DNA from: Sulfuritalea sp.
GTDB taxonomy: Bacteria; Pseudomonadota; Gammaproteobacteria; Burkholderiales; Rhodocyclaceae
Length of the DNA stretch: 64,000 bases
NCBI GenBank assembly: GCA_016710465.1
Contig: JADJVS010000002.1
Span: 134,055 to 198,054 of the forward strand
Direction of reading: 5' to 3'
The notes under the pieces are model-generated. The model saw only the letters and a list, made by a program, of their open reading frames with translations, was not told the origin of the DNA and did not search any database. The translations under genes and the position numbers were made by a program. This document shows, piece by piece, positions 8,558 to 17,804 of this stretch. Each line of letters starts with the position of its first letter. Within the stretch, counting starts at the first letter, position 1.

Positions 8558-8574
8558 ACTATTCAGTACTATCG
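8558..8574. repeat. third ACTATTC/ACTATCG pair, at the alpA promoter
   Basis: ACTATTC at 8558-8564 and ACTATCG at 8568-8574, again 10 bp apart, 13 bp upstream of the alpA-like start. This suggests the same protein binds here and at the att region. Confidence 0.45.
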
Positions 8575-8730
8575 ACAATTACAGCTTGCCGCGGGTTGGC
8601 TGTGTTTTCGAAATCGATCCAAAAAGGGCGTATTTCGGAATTCTCTCGCGGGAAGTTTTGAGGTTGGTGGTGCATTGGGTTCTTCTTACTGGTTCTCGTT
8701 TCCATTCGGATGCGGTATGATGATAGGCAG

Positions 8731-9114
8731 ATGCGCACCTTTATCGTCATTCTCCTGTCGGTTGTTTTTTCGCTGAACGCGGCTTTTGCCGCTGTGGCGG
8801 GTGTATGCGATGCCATCGATCATCTCCCGCAGGGGGGGGCTGAGCAGCACCTCCATATAGACCATCACAGTCACAGCGTTTCGGATGCGGCGGCCGATGA
8901 GGACGCGATCGGCGATCAAGATACACCGCAAGGCAAGAAGTCAGTGGGCGGTCATTGTCATGCGCATAGCCCAACGGCAAGCGCTGCAACTGCATCTAAT
9001 GTGGTTTCATCACCAAACGTTGGCCACCACGTTTTGATGGCGCTTCCCGCATCCCCGTTTATCTCATTCATCCCGGCCGGCCTTGATCGTCCGCCGCGAG
9101 ATTCCCTCGCCTGA
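8731..9114 (+). CDS. CzcI-like exported His-rich protein
   Basis: A 127-residue exported protein at the head of a czcCBA operon, the place of CzcI in Cupriavidus. A signal peptide covers residues 1-20 (MRTFIVILLSVVFSLNAAFA). The mature part is His/Asp-rich (LHIDHHSHS, HCHAHSPTA), suggesting metal binding, and ends RPPRDSLA. CzcI is thought to modulate efflux gene expression; the role here is inferred from position and composition. Start ATG 8731 was chosen because it begins directly with the signal peptide. It is followed by the outer-membrane gene after 110 bp. Confidence 0.65.
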   Translation: MRTFIVILLSVVFSLNAAFAAVAGVCDAIDHLPQGGAEQHLHIDHHSHSVSDAAADEDAIGDQDTPQGKKSVGGHCHAHSPTASAATASNVVSSPNVGHHVLMALPASPFISFIPAGLDRPPRDSLA

Positions 9115-9224
9115 TCCGGCGGGGCGTTTTCCCTAGACATTAGTTTTTCCACGGCACTCGATGTCCGTGGTTGCTGTGGCGTCCCGTCGAAATCCCTTGC
9201 TTTCAACCTTCGTTGAGGATTTCG

Positions 9225-10451
9225 ATGTTTACCCTATATCCCAGTTTCTGGCGCACAACAGTCTTGGCAATGGCCATTGGACTGCTATCGCCTTTGGCCA
9301 GTCTGGCGGCCCCGTTGGCCGAGAACGATGCCGTTCGTCTTGGCCTTGCTCGCCCCGAACTCGCCGACTTGGCCCGCGCCCGGATCGCCGAAGCGGATGC
9401 AGATGTCGTCGCGGCGGGCACCTGGGCGAACCCAGCGCTGGAGATTTCCCGCGATAAAACCGGGGCCACGCGCGAATCCACCTGGCGCATCGCCCAGCCG
9501 CTTGATGTCTCCGGCCGCCGAGGATTGCGGCAGGACGCCGCGCGCTTTCGACTCGATGCGACGGAAGCCGAAACCCGGGCCTGGCGCGAGGAACGGACGG
9601 CTGAGTTGCGCCACTGCTTTCATGAAGTGCTCCGGCAGCAGTTGGCTTTGCGTGTCATCGACGTTTGGGTGGCGCGATTCGCGGTCATCAGTGGCGTGGT
9701 CGACAAACTGGCGCGCGCCGGGGATGCCTCGGGCTATGACCGGCGCCGTCTCGCACGCGAGCAGCAGGCGGCCGAAGTCAAAGCAGCCGAAGCGCGCGCC
9801 GGACTCGAGCGCAGCCGAGCGCGTCTGGCCGCGTTGATCGGGCAGCCGGCCACGGATCAAGGCGTCGTCGGGACGTTGCTGCCCACGCTGCCAGCCGGGC
9901 TACCCGGATTGCAGGCGCGTCTCGCGCAGCGCCCGGACCTAACAGCACTCGCGGCTCGCGCGGATGCAGCGAACGCGGACAACGCAGCAGCGCAACGCCA
10001 TTTCCCCGAACTAACCGTCGGCGTGGGTGGCAAGCGTACCGACGACGGCGTGCTTCGAGAAAACGGCACCCTGCTTTCGGTATCGATTCCATTGCCGATC
10101 TTTGACCGACAGCAGGGCGCTGAGCGCCGCACTACCGCTCAGGCGATGGCGGCGCGAGCCGAATATGCCTTGGCCAAACAGAAGGCCGACGGCGACTTGA
10201 TTGGCCTGCATCGCCAGCTAGTGCAGTTGATCGCCGCCGCCGAACGCTACCGCCGCGAGGCGGTTGCCCCGTCCGCCGACCTAGTGCGTATCGCCGAAGC
10301 TGCCTACCGTGCTGGCGAATCCACTGTTCTCGAACTGCTCGATGCCTACAAAGGCGCACTGGAGGCCGAAACCACGGCCCTCGATCTCGAAGGCAAAGCG
10401 CGCGATGCGCGCATTGAACTTGACCAATTGACCGGAAGCCATCCCGAATGA
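9225..10451 (+). CDS. czcC: CzcC-like outer-membrane channel (TolC family)
   Basis: Outer-membrane factor of a tripartite metal-efflux pump, 408 residues. A signal peptide precedes ANPALEISRDKTG, the typical start of the first TolC repeat. Long coiled-coil helices rich in Ala, Glu and Arg follow (about 90-230 and 300-400), and the two internal repeats of the OEP family can be followed. Start ATG 9225 has TTGAGG upstream. It overlaps czcB by 4 bases (ATGA), so translation is probably coupled. Subfamily assignment rests on the operon. Confidence 0.88.
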   Translation: MFTLYPSFWRTTVLAMAIGLLSPLASLAAPLAENDAVRLGLARPELADLARARIAEADADVVAAGTWANPALEISRDKTGATRESTWRIAQPLDVSGRRGLRQDAARFRLDATEAETRAWREERTAELRHCFHEVLRQQLALRVIDVWVARFAVISGVVDKLARAGDASGYDRRRLAREQQAAEVKAAEARAGLERSRARLAALIGQPATDQGVVGTLLPTLPAGLPGLQARLAQRPDLTALAARADAANADNAAAQRHFPELTVGVGGKRTDDGVLRENGTLLSVSIPLPIFDRQQGAERRTTAQAMAARAEYALAKQKADGDLIGLHRQLVQLIAAAERYRREAVAPSADLVRIAEAAYRAGESTVLELLDAYKGALEAETTALDLEGKARDARIELDQLTGSHPE

Positions 10452-12016
10452 AGACTTCATTTATCACCTCACCGGCAGCACTGATGGCGGGCCTTGTCGC
10501 CATGACCCTGCTCTTGGCGGCGTGCGGCGACAAATCCACCGCCAAAGACGACCACGGCAGCAAGCCATCGGCCACCGCGCAAGCCCACGACGAGCCCGAA
10601 ACCCTGACCCAGTTCACCGACCAGACGGAGCTTTTTCTGGAGTTTCCGCCCCTGGTCGTCGGCCAGCCGGCGGCGCTGGCGGCGCATCTGACACGACTCG
10701 CCGACTTCAAGCCCCTCGCGCAGGGCCGGCTGACCATCGTGCTCGCCGGAGGAAAGGCCGCCGCCGAGCGTTTTGTCGTCGAGGCCCCGGCGGTGCCCGG
10801 TATCTTCCGGACGACGGTGACCCCCGCCGTGGCCGGCGAGCGCGAACTGAGCGTAATCCTTGAATCGGATCTCGGCACCCTGACCCATGAACTCGGTCCG
10901 GTGACCGTCTTTGCCGACAGCAATGCCGCCAAGGCCGGGCATGGCGGCCATGCGCACGACGAGGAAGGCATCGCCTTCAGCAAGGAGCAGCAGTGGAAGA
11001 TCGATTTCGCCACGGCGGAAGCGGTCAATGGCCTGGCGCGCACCGCGATTGCCGCCACCGGCACGATCCGTGCGCCCGCCGGCAGCGAGGCGCAACTGGT
11101 GGCACCGACCGCTGGCGTGCTGCGCGCGGCCAACGGTTTTCCGCGCATCGGGCAGGCGGTCAAAAAGGGGCAGGTGCTCGCGGTGCTCGGCCCACGCCTC
11201 GGCGGCGATAGCGATCAGGCCAGCCTGGAAGCCGCCTCCGGTAAGGCACAGGTGGCCCTCGAACAAGCGCGGCGCGAACGCGAGCGCATGGAGCTACTGT
11301 TCAAGGAAGAGGCGGTCGCCGAGAAACGCCTGCTCGATGCCCGCGCCAATGAGCACATGGCGCACGCCGAAATGCAGGCGGCCACGGCACGGGCGCAACA
11401 GCTCGGCGGCGGCGGCGGCATTGCGCTCAAGGCGCCGATGGATGGCATCGTCGCCGAGGTGACGGCCGCCGCCGGGGCCTTTGTCAATGAGGGGGCGCCG
11501 CTGCTGCATATCGCCAACACCGGCAAACTCTGGCTGGAAGCCCGGATTCCCGAAAGCGACATCGGTCGCGTGGGCAAACCGACCGGCGCCGCGTTCACGG
11601 TGGATGGCTACGATCAGGGCTTCGCCATCGAGCCCGGCCGCAATGGCGCGTTGATTGCCGTCGGCGGCGTGGTCGATGCGCAGACACGCACGGTGCCGGT
11701 GATTTTCGAGTTTGCCAATCCCGAGCGCGCGCTGCGGCTGGGGCTCACGGCGCGCATTCAGGTCTTTGCCGGCAACGGGCAAGAGGCGGTGTTGATCCCG
11801 GCCAGCGCGGTACAAGATGAGAACGGCGCCCAGGTGGTCTATGTGCAGATCGGTGGCGAACGTTTCGAGCGGCGCATGGTGCAGACCGGGGCGCGCGACG
11901 GTGACCGCATCGCCATCGTTGCCGGACTGGAGCCGGGGCAACGGGTGGTGAGCAAGGGCGCCTATCTGGTGCGCTTGTCGACCAGCAAGGCCGCAGCCGC
12001 CGGCCACGCGCACTGA
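10448..12016 (+). CDS. czcB: CzcB-like RND periplasmic adaptor, lipoprotein
   Basis: Membrane-fusion subunit linking the RND pump to the outer-membrane channel, 522 residues. It carries a lipobox (LLAAC, Cys26), a His-containing linker, and an extra N-terminal beta domain (about 55-150) found in heavy-metal adaptors and thought to bind metal. The barrel-sandwich hybrid begins near VAPTAGVLRAANG-like sequence (about 215), a helical hairpin follows (about 255-320), and the beta-barrel and proximal domains end at GQRVVSKGAYLVRL. It overlaps czcC by 4 bases and is followed 11 bp later by czcA. Confidence 0.9.
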   Translation: MKTSFITSPAALMAGLVAMTLLLAACGDKSTAKDDHGSKPSATAQAHDEPETLTQFTDQTELFLEFPPLVVGQPAALAAHLTRLADFKPLAQGRLTIVLAGGKAAAERFVVEAPAVPGIFRTTVTPAVAGERELSVILESDLGTLTHELGPVTVFADSNAAKAGHGGHAHDEEGIAFSKEQQWKIDFATAEAVNGLARTAIAATGTIRAPAGSEAQLVAPTAGVLRAANGFPRIGQAVKKGQVLAVLGPRLGGDSDQASLEAASGKAQVALEQARRERERMELLFKEEAVAEKRLLDARANEHMAHAEMQAATARAQQLGGGGGIALKAPMDGIVAEVTAAAGAFVNEGAPLLHIANTGKLWLEARIPESDIGRVGKPTGAAFTVDGYDQGFAIEPGRNGALIAVGGVVDAQTRTVPVIFEFANPERALRLGLTARIQVFAGNGQEAVLIPASAVQDENGAQVVYVQIGGERFERRMVQTGARDGDRIAIVAGLEPGQRVVSKGAYLVRLSTSKAAAAGHAH

Positions 12017-12027
12017 GGACCGAGGAC

Positions 12028-15000
12028 ATGATCGGTCAAATCATTCAGTGGTCCCTGCGCAATCGTCTGTTTGTCGTTCTCGGCGGTTTGATGCTGCTGG
12101 CCTGGGGCGGTTACCAGACCACGCGCACGCCGGTGGACGTGTTTCCCGACCTCACCGCGCCGACGGTGACGGTGGTCACCGAAGCGCCCGGCATAGCGCC
12201 GCTCGACATGGAAAGCCTGGTCACCTTTCCGATTGAAACGGCGTTGAACGGCGCGCCCGGCGTGCGCCGCGTGCGCTCGGCGACCAAGGTCGGCTTGTCG
12301 ACCATCACGGTCGAATTCGCCTGGGGCACCGATACCTATCTGGCGCGCCAGGTGGTGGCTGAGAAACTGCAACTGGCAAAGACCTCGCTGCCGCCCGGCA
12401 TCGAGGCACCGGTGATGGCCCCGGCAGCGTCGATCATGGGCGAAATCATGTTCATTGCCCTGACCTGGGACGACCCGGCAAAAGTCGGCGCTGGCGGGAC
12501 GGTGACGCTGAAAAACACGGCTGACTATGTGCTCAGAAAACGCCTGCTGGCGGTGCCCGGTGTCGCCGAGGTGCTGCCCATCGGCGGCGATTTGCAGCAG
12601 TTCCAGGTGACGCTGAAGCCGGAACGGCTGGCGGCCTACGGCTTGACCATCGACGAGGCGATCAAGGCCGTCGAGGGTGCCAACAGCAACGCGGCGGCGG
12701 GCTATTACGCCGAGAACGGGCAGGAATACCTGATCCAGGGCATCGGCCGCATCACCAAGACCGAGGACATTGCCGAGGCGGTGGTGGCGATGAAGAATGG
12801 CCAGCCGGTATTGATCCGCCACATTGCCGAGGTGGCGCTGGGCACGGCACCGGTGCGCGGCGTCGGCTCGACGCGCGGCAAGCCGGCGGTGGTGCTCGGC
12901 ATCCAGCGCCAGCCGGCGGCCAATACGCTGGAGCTGACGCGCCGGCTCGATACCACCCTGGCCGACATTCAGAAGTCATTGCCGGCGGGAATGAAGATCG
13001 AAACCCGGCTGTTCCGCCAGGCCGACTTTATCGAAATCTCGATTGCCAACCTGATGGCGGCGCTGCGCGACGGGGCGATCCTGATCGTCGCCATCGTCTT
13101 CGCCTTCCTGCTTTCGGTGCGCTCGACGGCCATCACCCTGGTGGCGCTGCCGCTGTCGCTGGTGGCGACCGTCTTGTCGCTCAAGATGCTCGGCGCGACG
13201 ATCAACACCATGACCCTGGGCGGCATCGCGATTGCCCTGGGCGCGCTGGTCGATGATGCCATCATCGTGGTCGAGAACGTGGTCAGGCGCTTGCGCGAGA
13301 ACCACCAGAAGGACGCGGGGAAACGCGAATCGACCATGCATGTGGTGTTTCTGGCGACCCAGGAAATTCAGGGTTCCATCGTCTTCGCCACGCTGATCAT
13401 CATGCTGGTGTTCGTGCCGCTGTTCTTTCTCTCGGGCATCGAGGGGCGCCTGATGGTGCCGCTCGGGCTGGCCTATGTCATTTCCTTGTTCGCCTCGCTG
13501 CTGGTGTCGATCACGGTCACGCCGGTACTGGCTTCGATGTTCCTCGGGGCGTCCAAAGAAATCACCGCGCCGCATGAACCGCGCTTCGTGCACTGGCTGC
13601 GCGCGGCCTATCGCGGGGTTCTGGAGAAGACCGTGAGGCGCTGGAAAGCGATTGCCGCCGGCAGCGCGGCCTTGCTGGTGGTCTCGCTGGTGGCGCTGGG
13701 CATGGCCGGACAGTCGTTCTTGCCGGACTTCAACGAGGGCACGCTGACGGTGGGCGTCGAGACGCTGCCGGGCACCGCGCTGGCGGAATCGGCCCGGCTC
13801 GGGCAATTGGTCGAAGAGGTCTTGCTGACGCATCCCGAAGTGATCGCCACGGCGCGGCGTACTGGGCGCTCGCCGCTCGATCCGCATGCGCTCGATGTGC
13901 ATCAGTCGGAGCTGGAGGTCAGCCTGAAGATGGGGGCGCGCAGCAAGGAGCAGTTTCTCGGCGCTCTGCGCGAGGATTTCGCCAAGCTGCCCGGTGTCCA
14001 GGTGGTGGTTGGCCAACCGATTTCGCACCGCATCGATCACATGCTGTCGGGCAGCCGGGCCAATATCGCGGTCAAGATTTTCGGCAGCGATCTGGCCGAG
14101 TTGCGCAGGCTGGCGCAACAGATCAAGGGCGTGATGGAAAAGGTCGAGGGGGCGGTGGACGTCCAGCCCGAACAGCAGACCGAGATCCCTTTCCTGACCG
14201 TCAAGTATCGGCGCGAGGCGCTGGCGCAGCACGGGCTTTCGGCGAAAGAGCTGTCCGAGAATATCGAGGTGGCCTTCAACGGCCTGGCGGTGGCCAAGGT
14301 GGTGCAGGGACAGGCCAGCTTTGATCTGGTGGTGCGCTATGACCCGGCCACGCGCGACAACCTCGACACGATCCGCGCGACGCTGATCACCACGCCGAGC
14401 GGGGCGCGCCTGCCGCTGTCGGCGCTGGCCGAGATTCGCAATGATCGCGGGCCGTATTTCATCAACCGCGAAAACGTGCAGCGCAAGATTGTCGTCATGG
14501 CCAACGTCGCCGGGCGCGATCTGAAGAGCGTGGTCGAAGAGATGCAGGCCAGCGTGGCCAGGGAGGTGAAGTTGCCGGCCGGTTATCACATCGAGTTCGG
14601 CGGTCAGTTCGAGTCGGCGGCGGAGGCCTCGCGCGTGCTGCTGTTGCTCGGCTCGGCGGTGGTGGTGGGCATTTTCCTGCTGCTGTTTGTCGCCTTCCAT
14701 TCGGCGCGCGATGCCTTCCTGGTGATGCTCAACCTGCCGCTGTCGATCATCGGCGGCGTGGTCGGCGTGTATCTGGCCGGCGGCGTGGTGACGATTGCCT
14801 CGATCATCGGCTTTATCACGCTGTTCGGCATCGCCACGCGCAACGGGGTGATGATGATTTCGCATATTCACCACCTGATCGAACACGATCAGGCCAAGAC
14901 CGTGCTGGAAGCGGTTACGCGCGGCGCCGAGGAACGCCTGATTCCCATCCTGATGACGGCGCTCGCCGCCGGCCTGGCGCTGGTGCCGCTGGCGCTGTCC

Positions 15001-15186
15001 GCCGGGCAACCGGGTTCCGAGATTCAGGCGCCGATGGCGGTGGTGATTCTGTGCGGGCTGATTTCGTCCACGGTGCTGAACATGATCGTGGTGCCAGCAC
15101 TTTATTTACGGTTTGGCGCGGTGCGGCGTGCGCTGGAATCCGGGGATGTTGTACGCCGTCGCTCAACCGATCTAGAGGAAAATTAA
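12028..15186 (+). CDS. czcA: CzcA-like heavy-metal RND efflux pump
   Basis: Inner-membrane proton-driven antiporter of the heavy-metal RND family, 1052 residues, with 12 transmembrane helices and two large periplasmic loops. Near the start it has RTPVDVFPDLTAPTVTV, typical of the family. The proton-relay region of TM4 reads ALVDDAIIVVEN (Asp409, Asp410, Glu416) rather than the DFG-x3-DGA pattern of classical Zn/Co/Cd CzcA, so the metal range is uncertain. It completes the czcCBA set and is followed by two small lipoproteins. Confidence 0.92.
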   Translation: MIGQIIQWSLRNRLFVVLGGLMLLAWGGYQTTRTPVDVFPDLTAPTVTVVTEAPGIAPLDMESLVTFPIETALNGAPGVRRVRSATKVGLSTITVEFAWGTDTYLARQVVAEKLQLAKTSLPPGIEAPVMAPAASIMGEIMFIALTWDDPAKVGAGGTVTLKNTADYVLRKRLLAVPGVAEVLPIGGDLQQFQVTLKPERLAAYGLTIDEAIKAVEGANSNAAAGYYAENGQEYLIQGIGRITKTEDIAEAVVAMKNGQPVLIRHIAEVALGTAPVRGVGSTRGKPAVVLGIQRQPAANTLELTRRLDTTLADIQKSLPAGMKIETRLFRQADFIEISIANLMAALRDGAILIVAIVFAFLLSVRSTAITLVALPLSLVATVLSLKMLGATINTMTLGGIAIALGALVDDAIIVVENVVRRLRENHQKDAGKRESTMHVVFLATQEIQGSIVFATLIIMLVFVPLFFLSGIEGRLMVPLGLAYVISLFASLLVSITVTPVLASMFLGASKEITAPHEPRFVHWLRAAYRGVLEKTVRRWKAIAAGSAALLVVSLVALGMAGQSFLPDFNEGTLTVGVETLPGTALAESARLGQLVEEVLLTHPEVIATARRTGRSPLDPHALDVHQSELEVSLKMGARSKEQFLGALREDFAKLPGVQVVVGQPISHRIDHMLSGSRANIAVKIFGSDLAELRRLAQQIKGVMEKVEGAVDVQPEQQTEIPFLTVKYRREALAQHGLSAKELSENIEVAFNGLAVAKVVQGQASFDLVVRYDPATRDNLDTIRATLITTPSGARLPLSALAEIRNDRGPYFINRENVQRKIVVMANVAGRDLKSVVEEMQASVAREVKLPAGYHIEFGGQFESAAEASRVLLLLGSAVVVGIFLLLFVAFHSARDAFLVMLNLPLSIIGGVVGVYLAGGVVTIASIIGFITLFGIATRNGVMMISHIHHLIEHDQAKTVLEAVTRGAEERLIPILMTALAAGLALVPLALSAGQPGSEIQAPMAVVILCGLISSTVLNMIVVPALYLRFGAVRRALESGDVVRRRSTDLEEN

Positions 15187-15187
15187 T

Positions 15188-15847
15188 ATGCGCAAGACAT
15201 TGTTGTCCGCTCTGCTCGTTGCAGGTCTTTCTGGCTGTGCCGCTTCACCTGATTTGCCTTCAACGTATTCGCTGGATTCCAATAAACCAGAGGGATTGGC
15301 CATCGTCTCGTTGACGCTGAGCGGCAAGCCGCTGGATAAGGTCTCGGGCTACGAATATCGGATCAGGGAAGCATTGCCGCGCGGGGAAGCCTATGCCGTC
15401 GTCTCGCAACATTATGCGTCGGCGCGACAGCATGCGCGGTCGGTGCAGGACGAAGGTAAAGAACGACCATTCACGCATTCGGTGGTGGTCAAGGGACCGA
15501 ACAACATCGATGCGCTCGACATTCAGGATGCCGGCAAGACAACGGGGCGATTGGCGGCGCTTCGCTTGTCACCAGGAGACTATGAATTCCATTCGTGGCA
15601 AGTGCGCGAACCTAGCCCGTATGGCGAAACCGAGTACAAGCCGGCTCGTGAATTTGTTTATCGTTTCAGCATCAAGCCCGGTGAGGCAACCTATATCGGC
15701 CGCCTGAATCTCCATCTGGGTTCCGGGAATACCGAGCGGGTCACGGTCAATGATCGGCAGGCGGAAGACATGAGTTTGCTCGGCCAAAAATATCCGGCGC
15801 TGCGTGCGGCTAAAGTCACTGCATCAGTGGGAACACTTCAACCGTAA
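15188..15847 (+). CDS. lipoprotein of unknown function
   Basis: I do not recognise this 219-residue protein. It has a lipoprotein signal (LLVAGLSGC, Cys17) and no further membrane segment, so it is probably anchored in the periplasm. The body is predicted beta-rich (SPGDYEFHSWQVRE, YRFSIKPGEATYIGRLNL), resembling carbohydrate- or peptidase-associated beta sandwiches. It starts one base after the czcA stop and must be in the efflux operon. No His- or Cys-rich metal motif is visible. Confidence 0.75.
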   Translation: MRKTLLSALLVAGLSGCAASPDLPSTYSLDSNKPEGLAIVSLTLSGKPLDKVSGYEYRIREALPRGEAYAVVSQHYASARQHARSVQDEGKERPFTHSVVVKGPNNIDALDIQDAGKTTGRLAALRLSPGDYEFHSWQVREPSPYGETEYKPAREFVYRFSIKPGEATYIGRLNLHLGSGNTERVTVNDRQAEDMSLLGQKYPALRAAKVTASVGTLQP

Positions 15848-15925
15848 ACCGGCGCTAGCGCACGTGCTTGATAGTGAGGTCATCACACACCATTGCTTAA
15901 CTGAATAACTTTTTGGAGAATGAAA

Positions 15926-16351
15926 ATGAATATCAAACCCGGATTCGCAGCCATTGGCGTATCGATTGTTCTGGCAGGTTGCGGCGCGCATTCCCATATG
16001 CTAACCAAAGACTCGGCACCGCAATTGCTCAAGGGAGAATTCACCCACGGGCAGACCAATCGGCTGACGCTCGAATCGGCGGATCAAAAGTACGAGGCCG
16101 CAGGATTCAAGGTCGAGACACACATGAACTGGGCCGAACTGCAGCGCCGCTACCGGGGCTCCGATCCCAAGCATTGGGATCGCATCTTTGCCGGCCACGA
16201 CAAGGACCACGAGACGTATTCGGCAGAGGCCACGGCGATTGCCAAGGACGGCGCCGAGTTGAATTGCAAGCTGGCGTGGCCGTCTGGCAAGAATCCCCAG
16301 GGCCTGTGTCTGGACAAGGCCGGCAAGGAATACGCGGTACGTTTTGACTAA
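15926..16351 (+). CDS. small lipoprotein of unknown function
   Basis: A 141-residue exported lipoprotein (lipobox VLAGC, Cys15) with no recognised domain. The mature part holds His residues (HSHML) and two Cys in ELNCKLAWPS and GLCLDKAGK that could form a disulfide. Start ATG 15926 is 7 bases from GGAG at 15915-15918; the ATG at 15920 is too close. It lies in the czc operon, 13 bp before the next gene. Confidence 0.7.
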   Translation: MNIKPGFAAIGVSIVLAGCGAHSHMLTKDSAPQLLKGEFTHGQTNRLTLESADQKYEAAGFKVETHMNWAELQRRYRGSDPKHWDRIFAGHDKDHETYSAEATAIAKDGAELNCKLAWPSGKNPQGLCLDKAGKEYAVRFD

Positions 16352-16364
16352 ACAGGAGAAGCCC

Positions 16365-16769
16365 ATGTTGCGCAATGTCATCACCACCACCCGTATCACC
16401 CTTGTCTGCCTTGCTCTTGGCATCGCTTCCATCGCAGCGGCGGCCGACAAGCACGGCCACGATCACGACAAGCCGTTACATGGCGGCATCATCGCCGAGG
16501 CGGCCGGTTTGGACTTTGAACTGGTGGCGAAGGCCGACAGCCTGACGCTCTATGTCATCGATGATGGCAAGCCGGTGTCGACCGCCGGCGCCAAGGGCGC
16601 GGCGACGGTGCATGCCGGCAGCGAAAAGACCACCGCAAACCTTGAACCGGCAGGTGAAAACAAGCTGGTGGCCAAGGGCAGTTTCAAGGCGGGCGTCGGG
16701 GTGCGCGTGGCGGCAAGCGTCACCCTGGCCGGCAAGCCTGAGGCGAAGCTGAATTTCCGGCTGAAGTAA
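16365..16769 (+). CDS. periplasmic His-rich metal-associated protein
   Basis: A 134-residue exported protein: signal peptide to about residue 27 (IASIAAAA), a short His/Asp cluster (DKHGHDHDKPLHGG), then a beta-rich domain (LDFELVAKADSLTLYV … LAGKPEAKLNFRLK). A related protein follows the second RND pump (31974-32441): both have the mature pattern PxGG…FELxxxxD…LYV/VYV, so they are probably periplasmic accessory metal binders of the two pumps. Start ATG 16365 has AGGAGA upstream. It is the last gene of the operon. Confidence 0.7.
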   Translation: MLRNVITTTRITLVCLALGIASIAAAADKHGHDHDKPLHGGIIAEAAGLDFELVAKADSLTLYVIDDGKPVSTAGAKGAATVHAGSEKTTANLEPAGENKLVAKGSFKAGVGVRVAASVTLAGKPEAKLNFRLK

Positions 16770-16905
16770 GCCAGCCAGCGGTGGCGGGCAGCATCGCCAC
16801 GAGCAAACGGGAGCGGAAGCAGAAACGGCGGAACATGGCTAAGGATTAGCGAGAATGGGTTTTATAACCCGTCAATGGCACCGCGATATAAGGAACGTGA
16901 GGACA

Positions 16906-17427
16906 TCAGCGCTGCCACATGTACTGCTGGTGCTGCATCATGTGGTCCATCATCATCTGCTGCATGCCCATGTAGCGGTCCATCATGTACTGCCGTTGTT
17001 TCATTTGCTCCGGGGTGAGCTTGGAGTAATAGCTGCCCATGTGGCCCCAGCCCATCTTTGGGTCGCCCATCATCATGCCGTGCCCCATCATGCCACGGCC
17101 ACCCATACAGCAGCCCATGCCCCCCATACCGCCGCTACCCCACATGCCGTGCATCATCTGCATATTGCCTTGCATGGAGGCCCAATGGTCTTGCAGCAAC
17201 TTCTGACGCTCCTGCGGATCTTGGGTCTGGCGAATCTTGTCCATCTGTTCCTGCATTTTCTTCATGTTCTCCTGCGCCTGCGCCATCTGCTTGTCGTACT
17301 CGGCCACATTCGGCGCCGCCTGCTTCGCCTGGACGCCCTTGGCGGCCGGCGCGGGCTGCTGGGCCTGAGCCGGCGCCATCGCAAGAACGAGGGAGGACAA
17401 CGCGGTTATCAGGATGGTCTTTTTCAT
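16906..17427 (-). CDS. Met-rich periplasmic metal-binding protein
   Basis: A 173-residue exported protein with a signal peptide (LVLAMAPAQA), a helical stretch (KQMAQAQENMKKMQEQMDK) and a Met/Gly/His-rich C-terminal half (GMGGMGCCMGGRGMMGHGM and MQQMMMDHMMQHQQYMWQR). Such Met-rich proteins bind Cu(I)/Ag(I) or act as periplasmic metal sponges. A paralogue is at 34731-35222. Start ATG 17427 gives MKKTILITALSS with a Shine-Dalgarno upstream. It ends the operon that begins with the P1B ATPase. Confidence 0.8.
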   Translation of the reverse strand: MKKTILITALSSLVLAMAPAQAQQPAPAAKGVQAKQAAPNVAEYDKQMAQAQENMKKMQEQMDKIRQTQDPQERQKLLQDHWASMQGNMQMMHGMWGSGGMGGMGCCMGGRGMMGHGMMMGDPKMGWGHMGSYYSKLTPEQMKQRQYMMDRYMGMQQMMMDHMMQHQQYMWQR

Positions 17428-17459
17428 GACCGATTGCTCCTTTGCGAGGTTGAGGATGG

Positions 17460-17801
17460 TTACCCGCCGCACCAGGCGGAACGGTGGGTGGCGAGACCGG
17501 TCTGTGCTCCATAGTAGGCAGCGAGATCGACAATTTCCTGATCGCTCAGGTACTCGGACTGGGCGCGCATGGTCGGGTCATTACGCAGGCCGGCGCGATA
17601 GGCGCGCAGGGCAGCGGCGACATACGCCGCGCGTTGCCCGGCAATTCGGGGAAACTGGTCCGAAGCACTGTTGCCATCCTTGCCATGGCAAGCCGAGCAG
17701 ACTTCCCGGGCCTTGAGCGGACTCGTTGACGTTCCGCCGTCCGCCGAGGCAGCACCGGCGAGACACAGAAATAAACAGGCTACGGGTAATGCGGGCTTCA
17801 T
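17460..17801 (-). CDS. class I c-type cytochrome
   Basis: Periplasmic monohaem cytochrome, 113 residues, with a signal peptide and haem motif CSACH, then GNSASDQFPRIAGQ and PTMRAQSEYLSDQEIVDLAAYY, the latter containing the Met axial-ligand region of c4/c553-type cytochromes. It is a near-twin of the next gene upstream (17805-18146): both share AAYV/LxxxLRAYRxGxR and the DxADxARFYA-like C-terminal helix. It starts 3 bp after that gene's stop, within the ATPase operon. Confidence 0.88.
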   Translation of the reverse strand: MKPALPVACLFLCLAGAASADGGTSTSPLKAREVCSACHGKDGNSASDQFPRIAGQRAAYVAAALRAYRAGLRNDPTMRAQSEYLSDQEIVDLAAYYGAQTGLATHRSAWCGG

Positions 17802-17804
17802 TCT

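Noticed and set aside
12976..15009. A 677-codon open frame on the complement of czcA, and similar long antisense frames over guaB and guaA
   Set aside because: High-GC coding sequence leaves long antisense frames; their products are low-complexity His/Arg/Gln-rich with no domain, while the sense frames match well-known proteins.
16906..17427. Tandem ATG/CAT-rich tracts in the Met-rich genes here and at 34731-35222 as possible CRISPR or satellite repeats
   Set aside because: They are codon repetition from Met-rich protein sequence; unit length and spacing are irregular.
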